From: Providencia burhodogranariea DSM 19968
GTDB taxonomy: Bacteria > Pseudomonadota > Gammaproteobacteria > Enterobacterales > Enterobacteriaceae
NCBI RefSeq assembly: GCF_000314855.2
Contig: NZ_KB233222.1
Location: 196,387-260,386 of the forward strand
Direction of reading: 5' to 3'
DNA: 64,000 nt
Below are positions 28,194 through 36,307 of this stretch, one piece after another; the first letter of the stretch is position 1; each line of letters begins with the position of its first letter. A program made the translations under genes and the position numbers. A model generated the notes under the pieces. The model searched no databases, was not told the origin of the DNA, and was given only the letters and a program-made list of their open reading frames with translations.

Positions 28194-29096
28194 TTACTGA
28201 TACGATAATACAATATAGGCATAGGCAGAAAATGGTCCTAAAACCACTTTTTGTTCACCTTCTAAAGCAAGCTCTGATGTCACTTTAAATTCAGTTCCAT
28301 TATCGCCACCAGTCACTTCAAAAGGTGTTGGTGTTAGAGCGGCTTTATCATTAATGGTTAAATAACTTACAAGGTCAAAATTATCATCAAAAACAATTCG
28401 TGTGCCTCTATTGGTACTATTTTCTTCATCTTGGCTGATAACAGATAATAGAACCGTCGCATCTCTATCACATTTAATTTTAAATGTTCCATCCTTACGG
28501 TTATCAATCGTGTTATCTAAAAGATCACTTTTATGAAATTCACCATAATCAAGTAACACATCCGGTGTTAATAATACACATGATAGTGTAGTTGGCGGCA
28601 AACGGCCACATTCACCACCAGGTAGAAGAATATATGAAGAGCCACCGCCAGATGGAGATATAGCAACTGCTCCGCACCATGTAATACCTTCACCCGTTCT
28701 ATCTGGAGCAGTTCCTTTAGACGTATAAATCATCGATCCTATATCGTTATAAAGAGCAGTTAATGCATCACCAGTAGTTTCCCCCCTAAATCGGACATTA
28801 GGTTGGCCAGGATCAACATAACGAGGATCGTTTATATTACCTGCATTCTGGGTATTAACGGCAACCCAACATCCAGTAGAACAATTATATGGCAATGGAA
28901 TTTTTGATTTTAATCCCTGATCAGTCAAATAAACAACGGAAGTATATTGAAATCGTTGATTCCAAGGGGCGTTCATATCAATGATAGATTCAGGAATACT
29001 GACGTACCAGTCATTGTCTGCAATGGCTGTCAGTGGTTGCAATCCTATATATCCCGCTAATAGGCAGTAAGATAATAATAAAAATTTCTTAAGCAT
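28194..29096 (-). CDS. Fimbrial tip adhesin (two-domain)
   Basis: The 300-residue exported protein has a signal peptide ending TAIA, an N-terminal receptor-binding domain (about 27-170) with four or five cysteines, and a C-terminal pilin domain (LSCVLLTPDVLLDYGEFHKSDLL to AYAYIVLSYQ) with the donor-strand acceptor pattern. Position and length match MrpH-type tip adhesins of Proteus MR/P fimbriae. The N-terminal domain contains no histidine, so it cannot use the His-coordinated zinc known for MrpH. It is the last gene of the operon. Specificity is unknown. Confidence 0.82.
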   Translation of the reverse strand: MLKKFLLLSYCLLAGYIGLQPLTAIADNDWYVSIPESIIDMNAPWNQRFQYTSVVYLTDQGLKSKIPLPYNCSTGCWVAVNTQNAGNINDPRYVDPGQPNVRFRGETTGDALTALYNDIGSMIYTSKGTAPDRTGEGITWCGAVAISPSGGGSSYILLPGGECGRLPPTTLSCVLLTPDVLLDYGEFHKSDLLDNTIDNRKDGTFKIKCDRDATVLLSVISQDEENSTNRGTRIVFDDNFDLVSYLTINDKAALTPTPFEVTGGDNGTEFKVTSELALEGEQKVVLGPFSAYAYIVLSYQ

Positions 29097-29148
29097 AGTT
29101 TATGGCCTATGAGTCGAAGTTATCTTCAAGTGTTTATCACATTAAACG

Positions 29149-29697
29149 TTATTCATATTCAATTAAAAAGTTTGCAGTAGCAAAAAATTCACCACTCGCG
29201 ATTCGCTTTGCGTTTTTATCAGCTTTCAAAAAAGCTTTAAACTTCAATACGCCGCTATCACTTTTTAATGGATAGACTTTACTTTCCTGATAAAGAGGCA
29301 AAAAATTACCTTCATCATTTTCAAAACCAATCGCGAACCCACTTGTCGAACTCGTAGAATCTAAGGCTAAAAAACCTTGCAAATCAATCACTGAACTTTC
29401 ATTTCCGGTGAATGTAATTTTTGCGTCCTTATTGAAATCAACACCACAATTTTTGATCTGAATTTCAAAGGGAACACTGGGCATTCTATCGTGAAACACC
29501 AGATCTTTATTTGTATAAGGCCCCATTTCTACCTTCAAATCATTATTGACGATCTCACATGTATTACCAATAAGGATCCCTCTCACTTCGATCCTTGTTT
29601 GTAAAATGCCTGAATCTGCTGCGACTGCAAAATTTAAAAATACGAGTGGACATAAAAAGGTTAAAAACAGGAAAATAAATTTAGGGACCTTTTTCAT
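29149..29697 (-). CDS. Minor fimbrial subunit
   Basis: A 182-residue type 1-like pilin with a signal peptide ending in AVAA and the pilin disulfide cysteines (GNTCEIV and KNCGVDF). It ends EFFATANFLIEYE, the beta-strand pattern with a penultimate tyrosine recognised by the chaperone. It lies between chaperone and adhesin, so it is probably an adaptor linking tip adhesin to shaft. Confidence 0.85.
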   Translation of the reverse strand: MKKVPKFIFLFLTFLCPLVFLNFAVAADSGILQTRIEVRGILIGNTCEIVNNDLKVEMGPYTNKDLVFHDRMPSVPFEIQIKNCGVDFNKDAKITFTGNESSVIDLQGFLALDSTSSTSGFAIGFENDEGNFLPLYQESKVYPLKSDSGVLKFKAFLKADKNAKRIASGEFFATANFLIEYE

Positions 29698-29722
29698 TGT
29701 ATTTACCTTTATTACCTTACAG

Positions 29723-30475
29723 TTATTTAACTAAGGAATCTTTAATATATGTACAGTTCGTCGCATTACATGAAAAACTCATTTTAACTCGTCCACCATA
29801 ATCATCGATGTAAGTTAAAATAGGGGAGGGCCCCATTGAGGAATAGTCAACATTTAATGCTGTTTCACCAAATGGTGGAACCATAAAAGCTTCGAAATTG
29901 GCGACTGTTTTTTTATCGCTAGCAGGTGCGATACCAATGACAGTTGTATAGTACGCGGTTGGATTTTTAGCGATAATTTTGGCGCCATTTTTAACGAGTG
30001 TTAGTTTTGGTTGCCATGGGTCATTATTAATATCTGTACTTGTAACAATGATACTTTTTGGGCGATAAAAAAGTTTTATTTTAGTTTGGATCGATAGCTG
30101 CAGCACATTTGCTTGATCACTTTTTGGCGGTATTTCTCTGAAATTGAAATAGTATAAACTTTCTCTATCTTGAGGTACTTCTTGTGTAATGACGGGTAAG
30201 GCTTCAATTTTTATTTGTGTTGGTTTACCTGCTTCAACTCTCTGAATTGGAGGTAATACAGCAAAAGGTGTTTGTACTTTTTTACCTTCAATATTTTCCA
30301 TCCAAGACTGAGCTAAATAAGGCAATGAATTACTATTATTAGAAACATTCAATGTTACTGATTTTTGATCACCATTGAAAATAATTCGGGTTCTATCTAA
30401 TGATAATGCTGCATGAGCAGAAAAACCAATAGACAGCATTGCTGTTATCGATGCAATTTTCATTATATTGTACAT
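29723..30475 (-). CDS. Periplasmic fimbrial chaperone (PapD-like)
   Basis: This 250-residue protein with a signal peptide (SITAMLSIGFSAHA) folds pilins by donor-strand complementation. The two immunoglobulin-like domains are visible: LDRTRIIFNGDQKSVTLNVSN, then YYFNFREIPPK and KIKLFYRP, the signatures of the first domain and linker. The start has TGAGG six bases upstream. It is 23 bp from the usher gene. A truncated relative lies at 62453-62884. Confidence 0.93.
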   Translation of the reverse strand: MYNIMKIASITAMLSIGFSAHAALSLDRTRIIFNGDQKSVTLNVSNNSNSLPYLAQSWMENIEGKKVQTPFAVLPPIQRVEAGKPTQIKIEALPVITQEVPQDRESLYYFNFREIPPKSDQANVLQLSIQTKIKLFYRPKSIIVTSTDINNDPWQPKLTLVKNGAKIIAKNPTAYYTTVIGIAPASDKKTVANFEAFMVPPFGETALNVDYSSMGPSPILTYIDDYGGRVKMSFSCNATNCTYIKDSLVK

Positions 30476-30498
30476 AAAAACCTCAAAATTAATTATGT

Positions 30499-33012
30499 TT
30501 ATTGCTGCTTAATTTTAGTACAGACCAATAATAATGTTTTGTCTGCAGATGGAAGTTCATCTGGTAGTTGAATTTCACATTCGTTATCATCTAATTTAAG
30601 AATAATAGGTTCACTGGGGACTAACCCTGCAAGATAGGTATAACCATTTTCTCCTACAATTCCAATATTGTGCATTTTACGATTAAAAACCTCTACGCCA
30701 AACGGTGGATAAGAGCCATCTTGTAAAGTGATAACGCTCATCATTTTTTGTCCTGATAATATTTGGAATTTACGGTAACCTATAGCACCTTCAGTCATCG
30801 TAGCCAAATCAATTGTATCTATAACATCTGCATTATCAGGCAGCTTATTTAAGTCAATTGAAATTTTATTTCGATAATAATTTCTGACTTCAGGCAATAC
30901 AGCTTTACCAAATGAATTTGAATAAGATGGTATGCTATATCCTTTAATTGGAATACCTTCAACGCCATCTGTATCAACCAAAATGCGGGTATTGCCTGCA
31001 ATACCTGTACGGTGAAAAGCGCCACCTTGAGCTGTTAGTGTCATACCACCTTGGGCATTAAGGCTAATTGATTTATATTGTGATTCTGTGTAGCTCGCCG
31101 CTAAATTTAGTTTAACATTGCTTGCATCATAGTTTATAAATGTATTGGCGCTCGCTCTTGAATCATTACTACCGATATTTAAACGGTAATTTAATTTATC
31201 ATCAACACGATTATACATTCCTGCAGTATGACTTACGTAATTGTCATCGGATACAAGGTTATAGCTTAAACTTGATGAGTCTCCCCAAGGAATGGATACA
31301 CTAAAGAAAAAACCTTTATCATCATAGTTCATGTTACGACCTTTATAGCCACTAAAATTTAATGAAATATTTTTATAATTAAGAAAATCAACATATTTAG
31401 TTAAGATTAGGTCATAACGATAATCATTTTTATCACTATTCCAATAGGTTTTATAATTATAATTTAATGTGGTTGAAATTCGAGCATCTCTAAATTGTTT
31501 GTTTAATGATACAGAATATTGTTCTTTATTTTTCTTTTCAATTGAATTGTAAAAGTCATAATATAAAAAATCTGACATCGAATAGAAATTATCGTTGCTA
31601 TATTTAACTAATGACATACGAAGCTGAGATTGAAGCTCAGCCCATGATTTAATATAGTTTACTCTATAAGCAGTCCCTTTAGAGGTATCACTGTTTTGTT
31701 GTTTAAGATCTGCATAGCTTTTTGTAATATCAAATGAAATTGAACCAAAGTTATATAAGTTTCGACCTAAACCTATAGAAAATGCATTGTAATCCCGATT
31801 ATTTAAGCTTCCCGCAAATAAAGACCAGTTATTGCTTACGCCCCATGAAAATTCACCTGAAGCAAATGCAGAACCCGTAGTATGTCTATCGTCATTTGAA
31901 GGCCGGCCAGTTGAAAATTTATATCGGAAACTACCTGGTCTAGCTAAATAAGGAATCGAAGTTGCATTAACTTGGTATTCTTGAATGGACCCATTTTGTT
32001 CTTCAATTCTGACATCTAGTTCCCCATTAGCGTAACTTGGAAGTTCTGCTATTGTGAATGGTCCTGGAGGAACTTGAGTTTGATATAAAATTCGGTCATT
32101 TTGAGAAATAATCACTAAAGCATTTGAATTTGCGACACCGGATACTTCTGGGGCATAATCACGTAAGTTTGGGGGGATCATATTTTGATCGGTCATAATT
32201 GCCCCACCAATGAACCTAAAGCTGGAAAATAAATTAGAATCTAAATAATTTTCACCTAACAATAATTGTGACTGAAGACTTTTTATTGCTCTATATGCAT
32301 AAAGTTGGGTAAGTTTTGTTGAGTTATTGGCGTTTGCTTTTTTGCCGTAGCCATTAGATGTTTGCCAATTTCCTCTTAAACGCCATGGGCCTAAATTAAC
32401 ACCAGTAACACCATTTGCATTGAGAGATAAATTCTCTGAAGATAAGCTATTATCATGTATTGAGCTAATGTTTGCGTTGTAATCGAACAATAAGCCAGAT
32501 ATACCGTCATCCCAACGAGAAGATGGCTCCCAATTTTCCTCTGAATATTCCATATACATTTTAGGTATCGTTATATAAAGAGTTTGGTTGCCAAAATCAA
32601 CTTTGTATGATGACCCAGGAAGAGAGCTAAAATCTAAACATTCCCCATTGTGAAATAATTTAATTTCCTTTAAGGTTTTTTTATCTAAAGTTAAAGTTTC
32701 AATAGTCTCTTTTGGAATACAAAGAACAGTATTATCTGCATTTTTCTCATCTTGATATATTGTGAAGTTTTGTTCAGGGATTTTTAATTGATTGACTTGC
32801 CAAGCCATATTATATTTGCCTGGCTGTATGTAGTCGGATTTTGAGAATCGTGAAACGTCAATGTTTTCATTATCATCTAAATTTAGCATATTAACACTAA
32901 ATTCAATATCATTGGCGTGAGTACTAAAAGAGAGTGTACTTATAAATAAACAAACGGCTATAGTTACAAATTTACATTTGCAATAAGCTACTGTATTTGG
33001 TTTGGCTAACAT
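30499..33012 (-). CDS. Outer-membrane fimbrial usher
   Basis: The 837-residue usher has a signal peptide and an N-terminal periplasmic domain (NDIEFSVNMLNLDD...). The 24-strand barrel with plug contains GVTGVNLGPWRLRGNW, SVSIPWGD and PSYANGELDVRIEEQNG. The C-terminal domains include PPFGVEVFN and GIVGENGYTYLAGL. It assembles and secretes the fimbria. Length is normal and the frame intact. Confidence 0.95.
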   Translation of the reverse strand: MLAKPNTVAYCKCKFVTIAVCLFISTLSFSTHANDIEFSVNMLNLDDNENIDVSRFSKSDYIQPGKYNMAWQVNQLKIPEQNFTIYQDEKNADNTVLCIPKETIETLTLDKKTLKEIKLFHNGECLDFSSLPGSSYKVDFGNQTLYITIPKMYMEYSEENWEPSSRWDDGISGLLFDYNANISSIHDNSLSSENLSLNANGVTGVNLGPWRLRGNWQTSNGYGKKANANNSTKLTQLYAYRAIKSLQSQLLLGENYLDSNLFSSFRFIGGAIMTDQNMIPPNLRDYAPEVSGVANSNALVIISQNDRILYQTQVPPGPFTIAELPSYANGELDVRIEEQNGSIQEYQVNATSIPYLARPGSFRYKFSTGRPSNDDRHTTGSAFASGEFSWGVSNNWSLFAGSLNNRDYNAFSIGLGRNLYNFGSISFDITKSYADLKQQNSDTSKGTAYRVNYIKSWAELQSQLRMSLVKYSNDNFYSMSDFLYYDFYNSIEKKNKEQYSVSLNKQFRDARISTTLNYNYKTYWNSDKNDYRYDLILTKYVDFLNYKNISLNFSGYKGRNMNYDDKGFFFSVSIPWGDSSSLSYNLVSDDNYVSHTAGMYNRVDDKLNYRLNIGSNDSRASANTFINYDASNVKLNLAASYTESQYKSISLNAQGGMTLTAQGGAFHRTGIAGNTRILVDTDGVEGIPIKGYSIPSYSNSFGKAVLPEVRNYYRNKISIDLNKLPDNADVIDTIDLATMTEGAIGYRKFQILSGQKMMSVITLQDGSYPPFGVEVFNRKMHNIGIVGENGYTYLAGLVPSEPIILKLDDNECEIQLPDELPSADKTLLLVCTKIKQQ

Positions 33013-33073
33013 AAGCCTTCCTAATATCCAAGTATAAATACATCGATTGCTGTAAAATTAGAACCAATTTTAT

Positions 33074-33112
33074 AAACAACAAGACTAATAGTTTGCGTTA
33101 GTCTTGTTGTTT
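33074..33112. terminator. Intra-operon hairpin between major pilin and usher genes
   Basis: AAACAACAAGACTAA and TTAGTCTTGTTGTTT form a perfect 15 bp stem with a 9 nt loop. It is placed 31 bp after the pilin stop and 62 bp before the usher. On the minus strand the U tract is short (TTTATAAAATT), so partial termination or 3'-end protection is likely. That would favour pilin over usher expression. Confidence 0.75.
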
Positions 33113-33142
33113 TTTGTTATTTCATTATTTAGTTATAATGTA

Positions 33143-33772
33143 TTATTGGTAGCTTAAAGTAAAATTAGCTGTAGCGTAAAACTCACCAGTTTTGATTGAT
33201 GGGGTAGTACCTGTGTCAGCAATACCTAATCCTTTAACATAAGATGAAAAACCTAATGTATTTGGCCCAGTTTGTAGTTTTTGTGGTGGCAGTGGTACAC
33301 CATTTTTAACGATAGTATTGTTAGAAGCAATAACAACCCCTGCACCCGTAGCGCCTTTACCATCTAAACCAACCATATCTGATACAATAGGATCGCCATT
33401 AGTATCTTCCCCAACTATTGCAGCACCATATGTGAAGGTTACAGTGACTTTGTCACCGACATACTCACCCGGAATATCCTTTTGTTGATCATCTTGACGT
33501 AATTCATCAAAAGTACAGTCAGCCAGCTCAATATCAAATGCTTGAACTGAGCTTTCTCCTGTATTATTACTTGCTTGTAAAACTTTACGAGAAATTTGAC
33601 CAAATTCAACCTTGATCGGATCTTGAGAAACGAGTGAGCATGGTGCATCTATAATATAACCATGAAATTGTACTTTCCCAGAACCTTGGCCTTGTTCGCC
33701 AGCAGCATAAGCGAAAGAGGTAGCAGCTGCAGTTGTTAAAACTGCAACGATAAATTTATTTTTTAATTTCAT
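33143..33772 (-). CDS. Major fimbrial subunit
   Basis: A 209-residue pilin with signal peptide (KFIVAVLTTAAATSFAYA). The N-terminal extension strand is GKVQFHGYIIDAPCSL, the paired cysteines are in DAPCSL and LADCTFDE, and the C-terminal GEFYATANFTLSYQ is the chaperone-recognition strand. It is the first gene of the operon, which is consistent with being the most expressed. Preceded by a long AT-rich control region. Confidence 0.92.
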   Translation of the reverse strand: MKLKNKFIVAVLTTAAATSFAYAAGEQGQGSGKVQFHGYIIDAPCSLVSQDPIKVEFGQISRKVLQASNNTGESSVQAFDIELADCTFDELRQDDQQKDIPGEYVGDKVTVTFTYGAAIVGEDTNGDPIVSDMVGLDGKGATGAGVVIASNNTIVKNGVPLPPQKLQTGPNTLGFSSYVKGLGIADTGTTPSIKTGEFYATANFTLSYQ

Positions 33773-33883
33773 AATTTAATTCCTAAGATAATATTTATAT
33801 AAAGTTTAAGTTGAATTACTTAACGCGTCATTCAAATGTAAAAGGGCTATGTAGTAGTTAGTGACTCTTTATTCTAAATAAGA

Positions 33884-33904
33884 AATATGAATATCATTCA
33901 TATT
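33884..33904. promoter_or_regulatory. Palindrome upstream of the major pilin gene
   Basis: Two perfect 9 bp arms (AATATGAAT / ATTCATATT) lie around ATC, at a position suitable for an activator or repressor site. The protein that binds is unknown. Confidence 0.35.
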
Positions 33905-35112
33905 GTCTCTATGTTTTAAATGTTAGATTAGTTTTAATCTTTTTCCACTCTTTTTTTGCGTAAATACAGAGTTAGTCATTACTTGGTGAGTTTTTTTTGT
34001 TAAAGTTTAACATGTCGGCAATGTGATTTATATTATGACGAATCAAAGTAATTGAACTCATGTTATTGATTTTTTTTATTTTATTTTCTTTGTTGTGTCA
34101 ATTAATTAATAAATGAAATGTAGTGTAACGAATTATTTCATTTATTTTTGGAGTTTATTGAAGATAAAGATATTTGATTTTATTTAAGTATAAATACAGG
34201 ATTAAAATTTAACATAAGAAATGATAAGTAAGTATTTATACATAATAATTATAGTGCTATTTTCAATTGACTAAATACATATCAAGTATAATCCCAAATT
34301 AAAGTTAAATTAAAATTGCATATATTATATTTATCTTAATTATGTAAAATTAATATAATTTACATTTGAACATAAACTTTATGAATGCATTAATAAATTA
34401 TTTCATAATAGACTTTGTATTTAACAATTAAAAACCTCATTAATAACATGAAGTAAACATGGGTTTAAATTCTGCCTACCGACTTAAATAAAGTTATTAG
34501 TACTGACTTGTCGTATTTATCTGGTCTATTGCATTGCGCTTAGGCTTGTGTTTGGCTGTTATCACTCATTTTTTGCCCATTTACTTACATTATGAATATA
34601 AGTGTAATTGCTGTTATTTAGCATTAAATTCTACATATCATCATTATTTTTAACAAAATATGCTCGCTATTTTATAAAATAACTTATATTTAACAGTTAT
34701 TTTCTATATAAGACGACAGTATTATATTTAAAAATTTTCAATTGATAATTATTACCTATAAAAAAGAGTTTAATTCACGTTAGACTAGTACAGTATTAGT
34801 AACCTAGGTTATTATTCAGTAGTGAACATTAGTGATGAAAAATTAAAGATAGATTATTAATAAATTAAAATAGTCTTATTTTGATTGAAACTTGAAGTTA
34901 GAAAGGCAATATTCGTTATTAAAAATCAAGATATAAGCCATAACTCGTCAGTTTAATAAACACATATCTAATATTAAGTTATTATATGCTTTAATTTTGC
35001 ATTTGGTTTTTATGGTTATCATTGCAATGGTAATAATAATATTAGTTATCTTGGCTGTGATTTAGATTTTCTTAGTGGTAATTATTAATGCTATTTATGG
35101 GGATTGTCTCAA

Positions 35113-35192
35113 GGGGGGGATCTTTGAAGGTCAATTTTATTTGAATTAAAAGCCTTTACTTAAATTAATCAGCAAAAATCAATAACCCTTAG
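35113..35192 (+). repeat. Short degenerate MITE copy
   Basis: GGGGGATCTTTGAAGGTCAA on the left and CAGCAAAAATCAATAACCC on the right are degenerate versions of the ends of the 52149-52257 element. The copy is about 80 bp, with only the two ends kept. Confidence 0.5.
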
Positions 35193-35236
35193 CTCCAGTG
35201 AATATTTAATCGAGCTTATTACTCGTCAAGATTTAC

Positions 35237-35850
35237 TCATTTCCCATTACTGTTCATTTTTTGATTGATTTCATCCTTGGCTAAAGATAATGCTTGCTGA
35301 AATTCAGGGCTAGCGTGTAAACGAGCGACGACGCCTGAGCCGATTAATCTTCCTGCTTTCACATCACTTTGCCAATGTACACCACAAATAACTCGACTTT
35401 GACCAAACGCATATCCACGCTGCAATATTTAATTTTGTCTGGAGGGGGCTATTTCAGCAAGAATCAGCGCTGTTGCCCAGCTATACGCTGTATGGCCTGA
35501 TGGATATGATCCATCTTTCATTAGGATAGCGTCTTCATTAGGTGTACAAGAAGATGTATTAAAAAAAACAAAAGGTCGTATTCTCTTATAATTTTCTTTT
35601 GCTTCTAACGATCTCCAAGTACCGGTATCAAGTGATATATGCTTCAATAATGTATATATTAGGCGTATTGATGCTTGAAATATTTATACCTAATGCCTTA
35701 GAAAATGGTTTCCCTAGACTGGTATCAGAAAGATCAGCATCGCTGATAGCTTGGTGCCAACGTGATGTGCTCCTTAAGATAACGGCTTGTTCAAATAAGG
35801 CTTTATCATTTAAAAATTCAAAGCTTTTATCACCTATTTTTTTGCGGGAA
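35237..35850 (-). pseudogene. Class A acid phosphatase (phoN paralogue), decayed
   Basis: Three frames joined in order rebuild a PhoN-type protein lacking its signal peptide. First comes KSFEFLNDKALFEQAVILRS to the SSINTPNIY segment (about 35850-35660). Then YTLLKHISLDTGTWRSL through the KENYKRIRPF and PSGHTAYSWA active-site motifs (to 35429), followed by the [18 protein letters not shown] motif (35425-35237). At least two frameshifts separate them (near 35665 and 35430). The 5' end stops where an IS200/IS605 right end begins (about 35850). The residues left are catalytically plausible, so decay is secondary. Confidence 0.85.
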
Positions 35851-36085
35851 GCCCCTTCCTTTTAGGGGAGAGGTAGAGCAAAGCCCGAGCAAGCGGGCTA
35901 ATGAGGGCGGTTTTGTTGCTCAATATACCGCTTTAAAACCCCAAGAGGCGCACCGCCCACACTACCAGCAAAATAAGACGGCGACCAAAGCGCATCATTC
36001 TTCCATGCGGGCTTATGCAGTTCAGGAAAATGCAATTTCATCTTGAGAATACTGACTGTATGGTAAATAAAGTTGGTAATGTATT
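35845..36085 (-). mobile_element. IS200/IS605-family remnant (tnpA 3' end and right end)
   Basis: Reading from about 36079 to 35898 on the minus strand gives the C-terminus of a Y1 transposase: FPELHKPAWKNDALWSPSYF, then AGSVGGAPLGVLKRYIEQQ and a stop. Beyond the stop come GCCCGAGCAAGCGGGC and the subterminal hairpin around AAGCCCCTTCCTTTTAGGGG, typical of an IS605-type right end. Upstream of 36085 the frame runs into stops, so the 5' two thirds of tnpA are missing. The element abuts the phoN pseudogene. Confidence 0.78.
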
Positions 36086-36224
36086 TTTTATATTAATCTA
36101 CTATATTAATTAATATGGATAATTATTTGTTTTTAATTTGGTTTAATTAAGTTTTTTATTTTTTTTGTATAAATATAATTTTACAGTGAGTCGTCTTAAT
36201 TTTTAAATTTAAAATGGGAAAATA

Positions 36225-36253
36225 AGAAAAAACTCGCACGAAGCGAGTTTTTA
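36225..36253 (-). terminator. Rho-independent terminator of the glucan synthase-like gene
   Basis: AACTCGCACGAAGCGAGTT is flanked by A and T runs and so works on both strands. It lies 55 bp after the stop codon at 36308. Confidence 0.85.
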
Positions 36254-36307
36254 TATCATACAGAAAAAGTAGAATGCTCAGCGTAATCGTTTTTTCTTAG
36301 GCTTGTC

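Larger units (their letters stand above)
33773..35236. other. Long AT-rich region upstream of the fimbrial operon
   Basis: About 1.46 kb without a gene, among the most AT-rich sequence in the window. It must carry the fimbrial promoter. AATATGAAT-ATC-ATTCATATT at 33884-33904 is a perfect palindrome about 110 bp upstream of the pilin start. I found no pair of long inverted repeats typical of an invertible promoter and no recombinase gene nearby. The last 120 bp hold a degenerate MITE. Confidence 0.5.

Noticed and set aside
33773-35236. Invertible fimbrial promoter (MR/P-type switch)
   Set aside because: I found no pair of long inverted repeats and no recombinase gene nearby.
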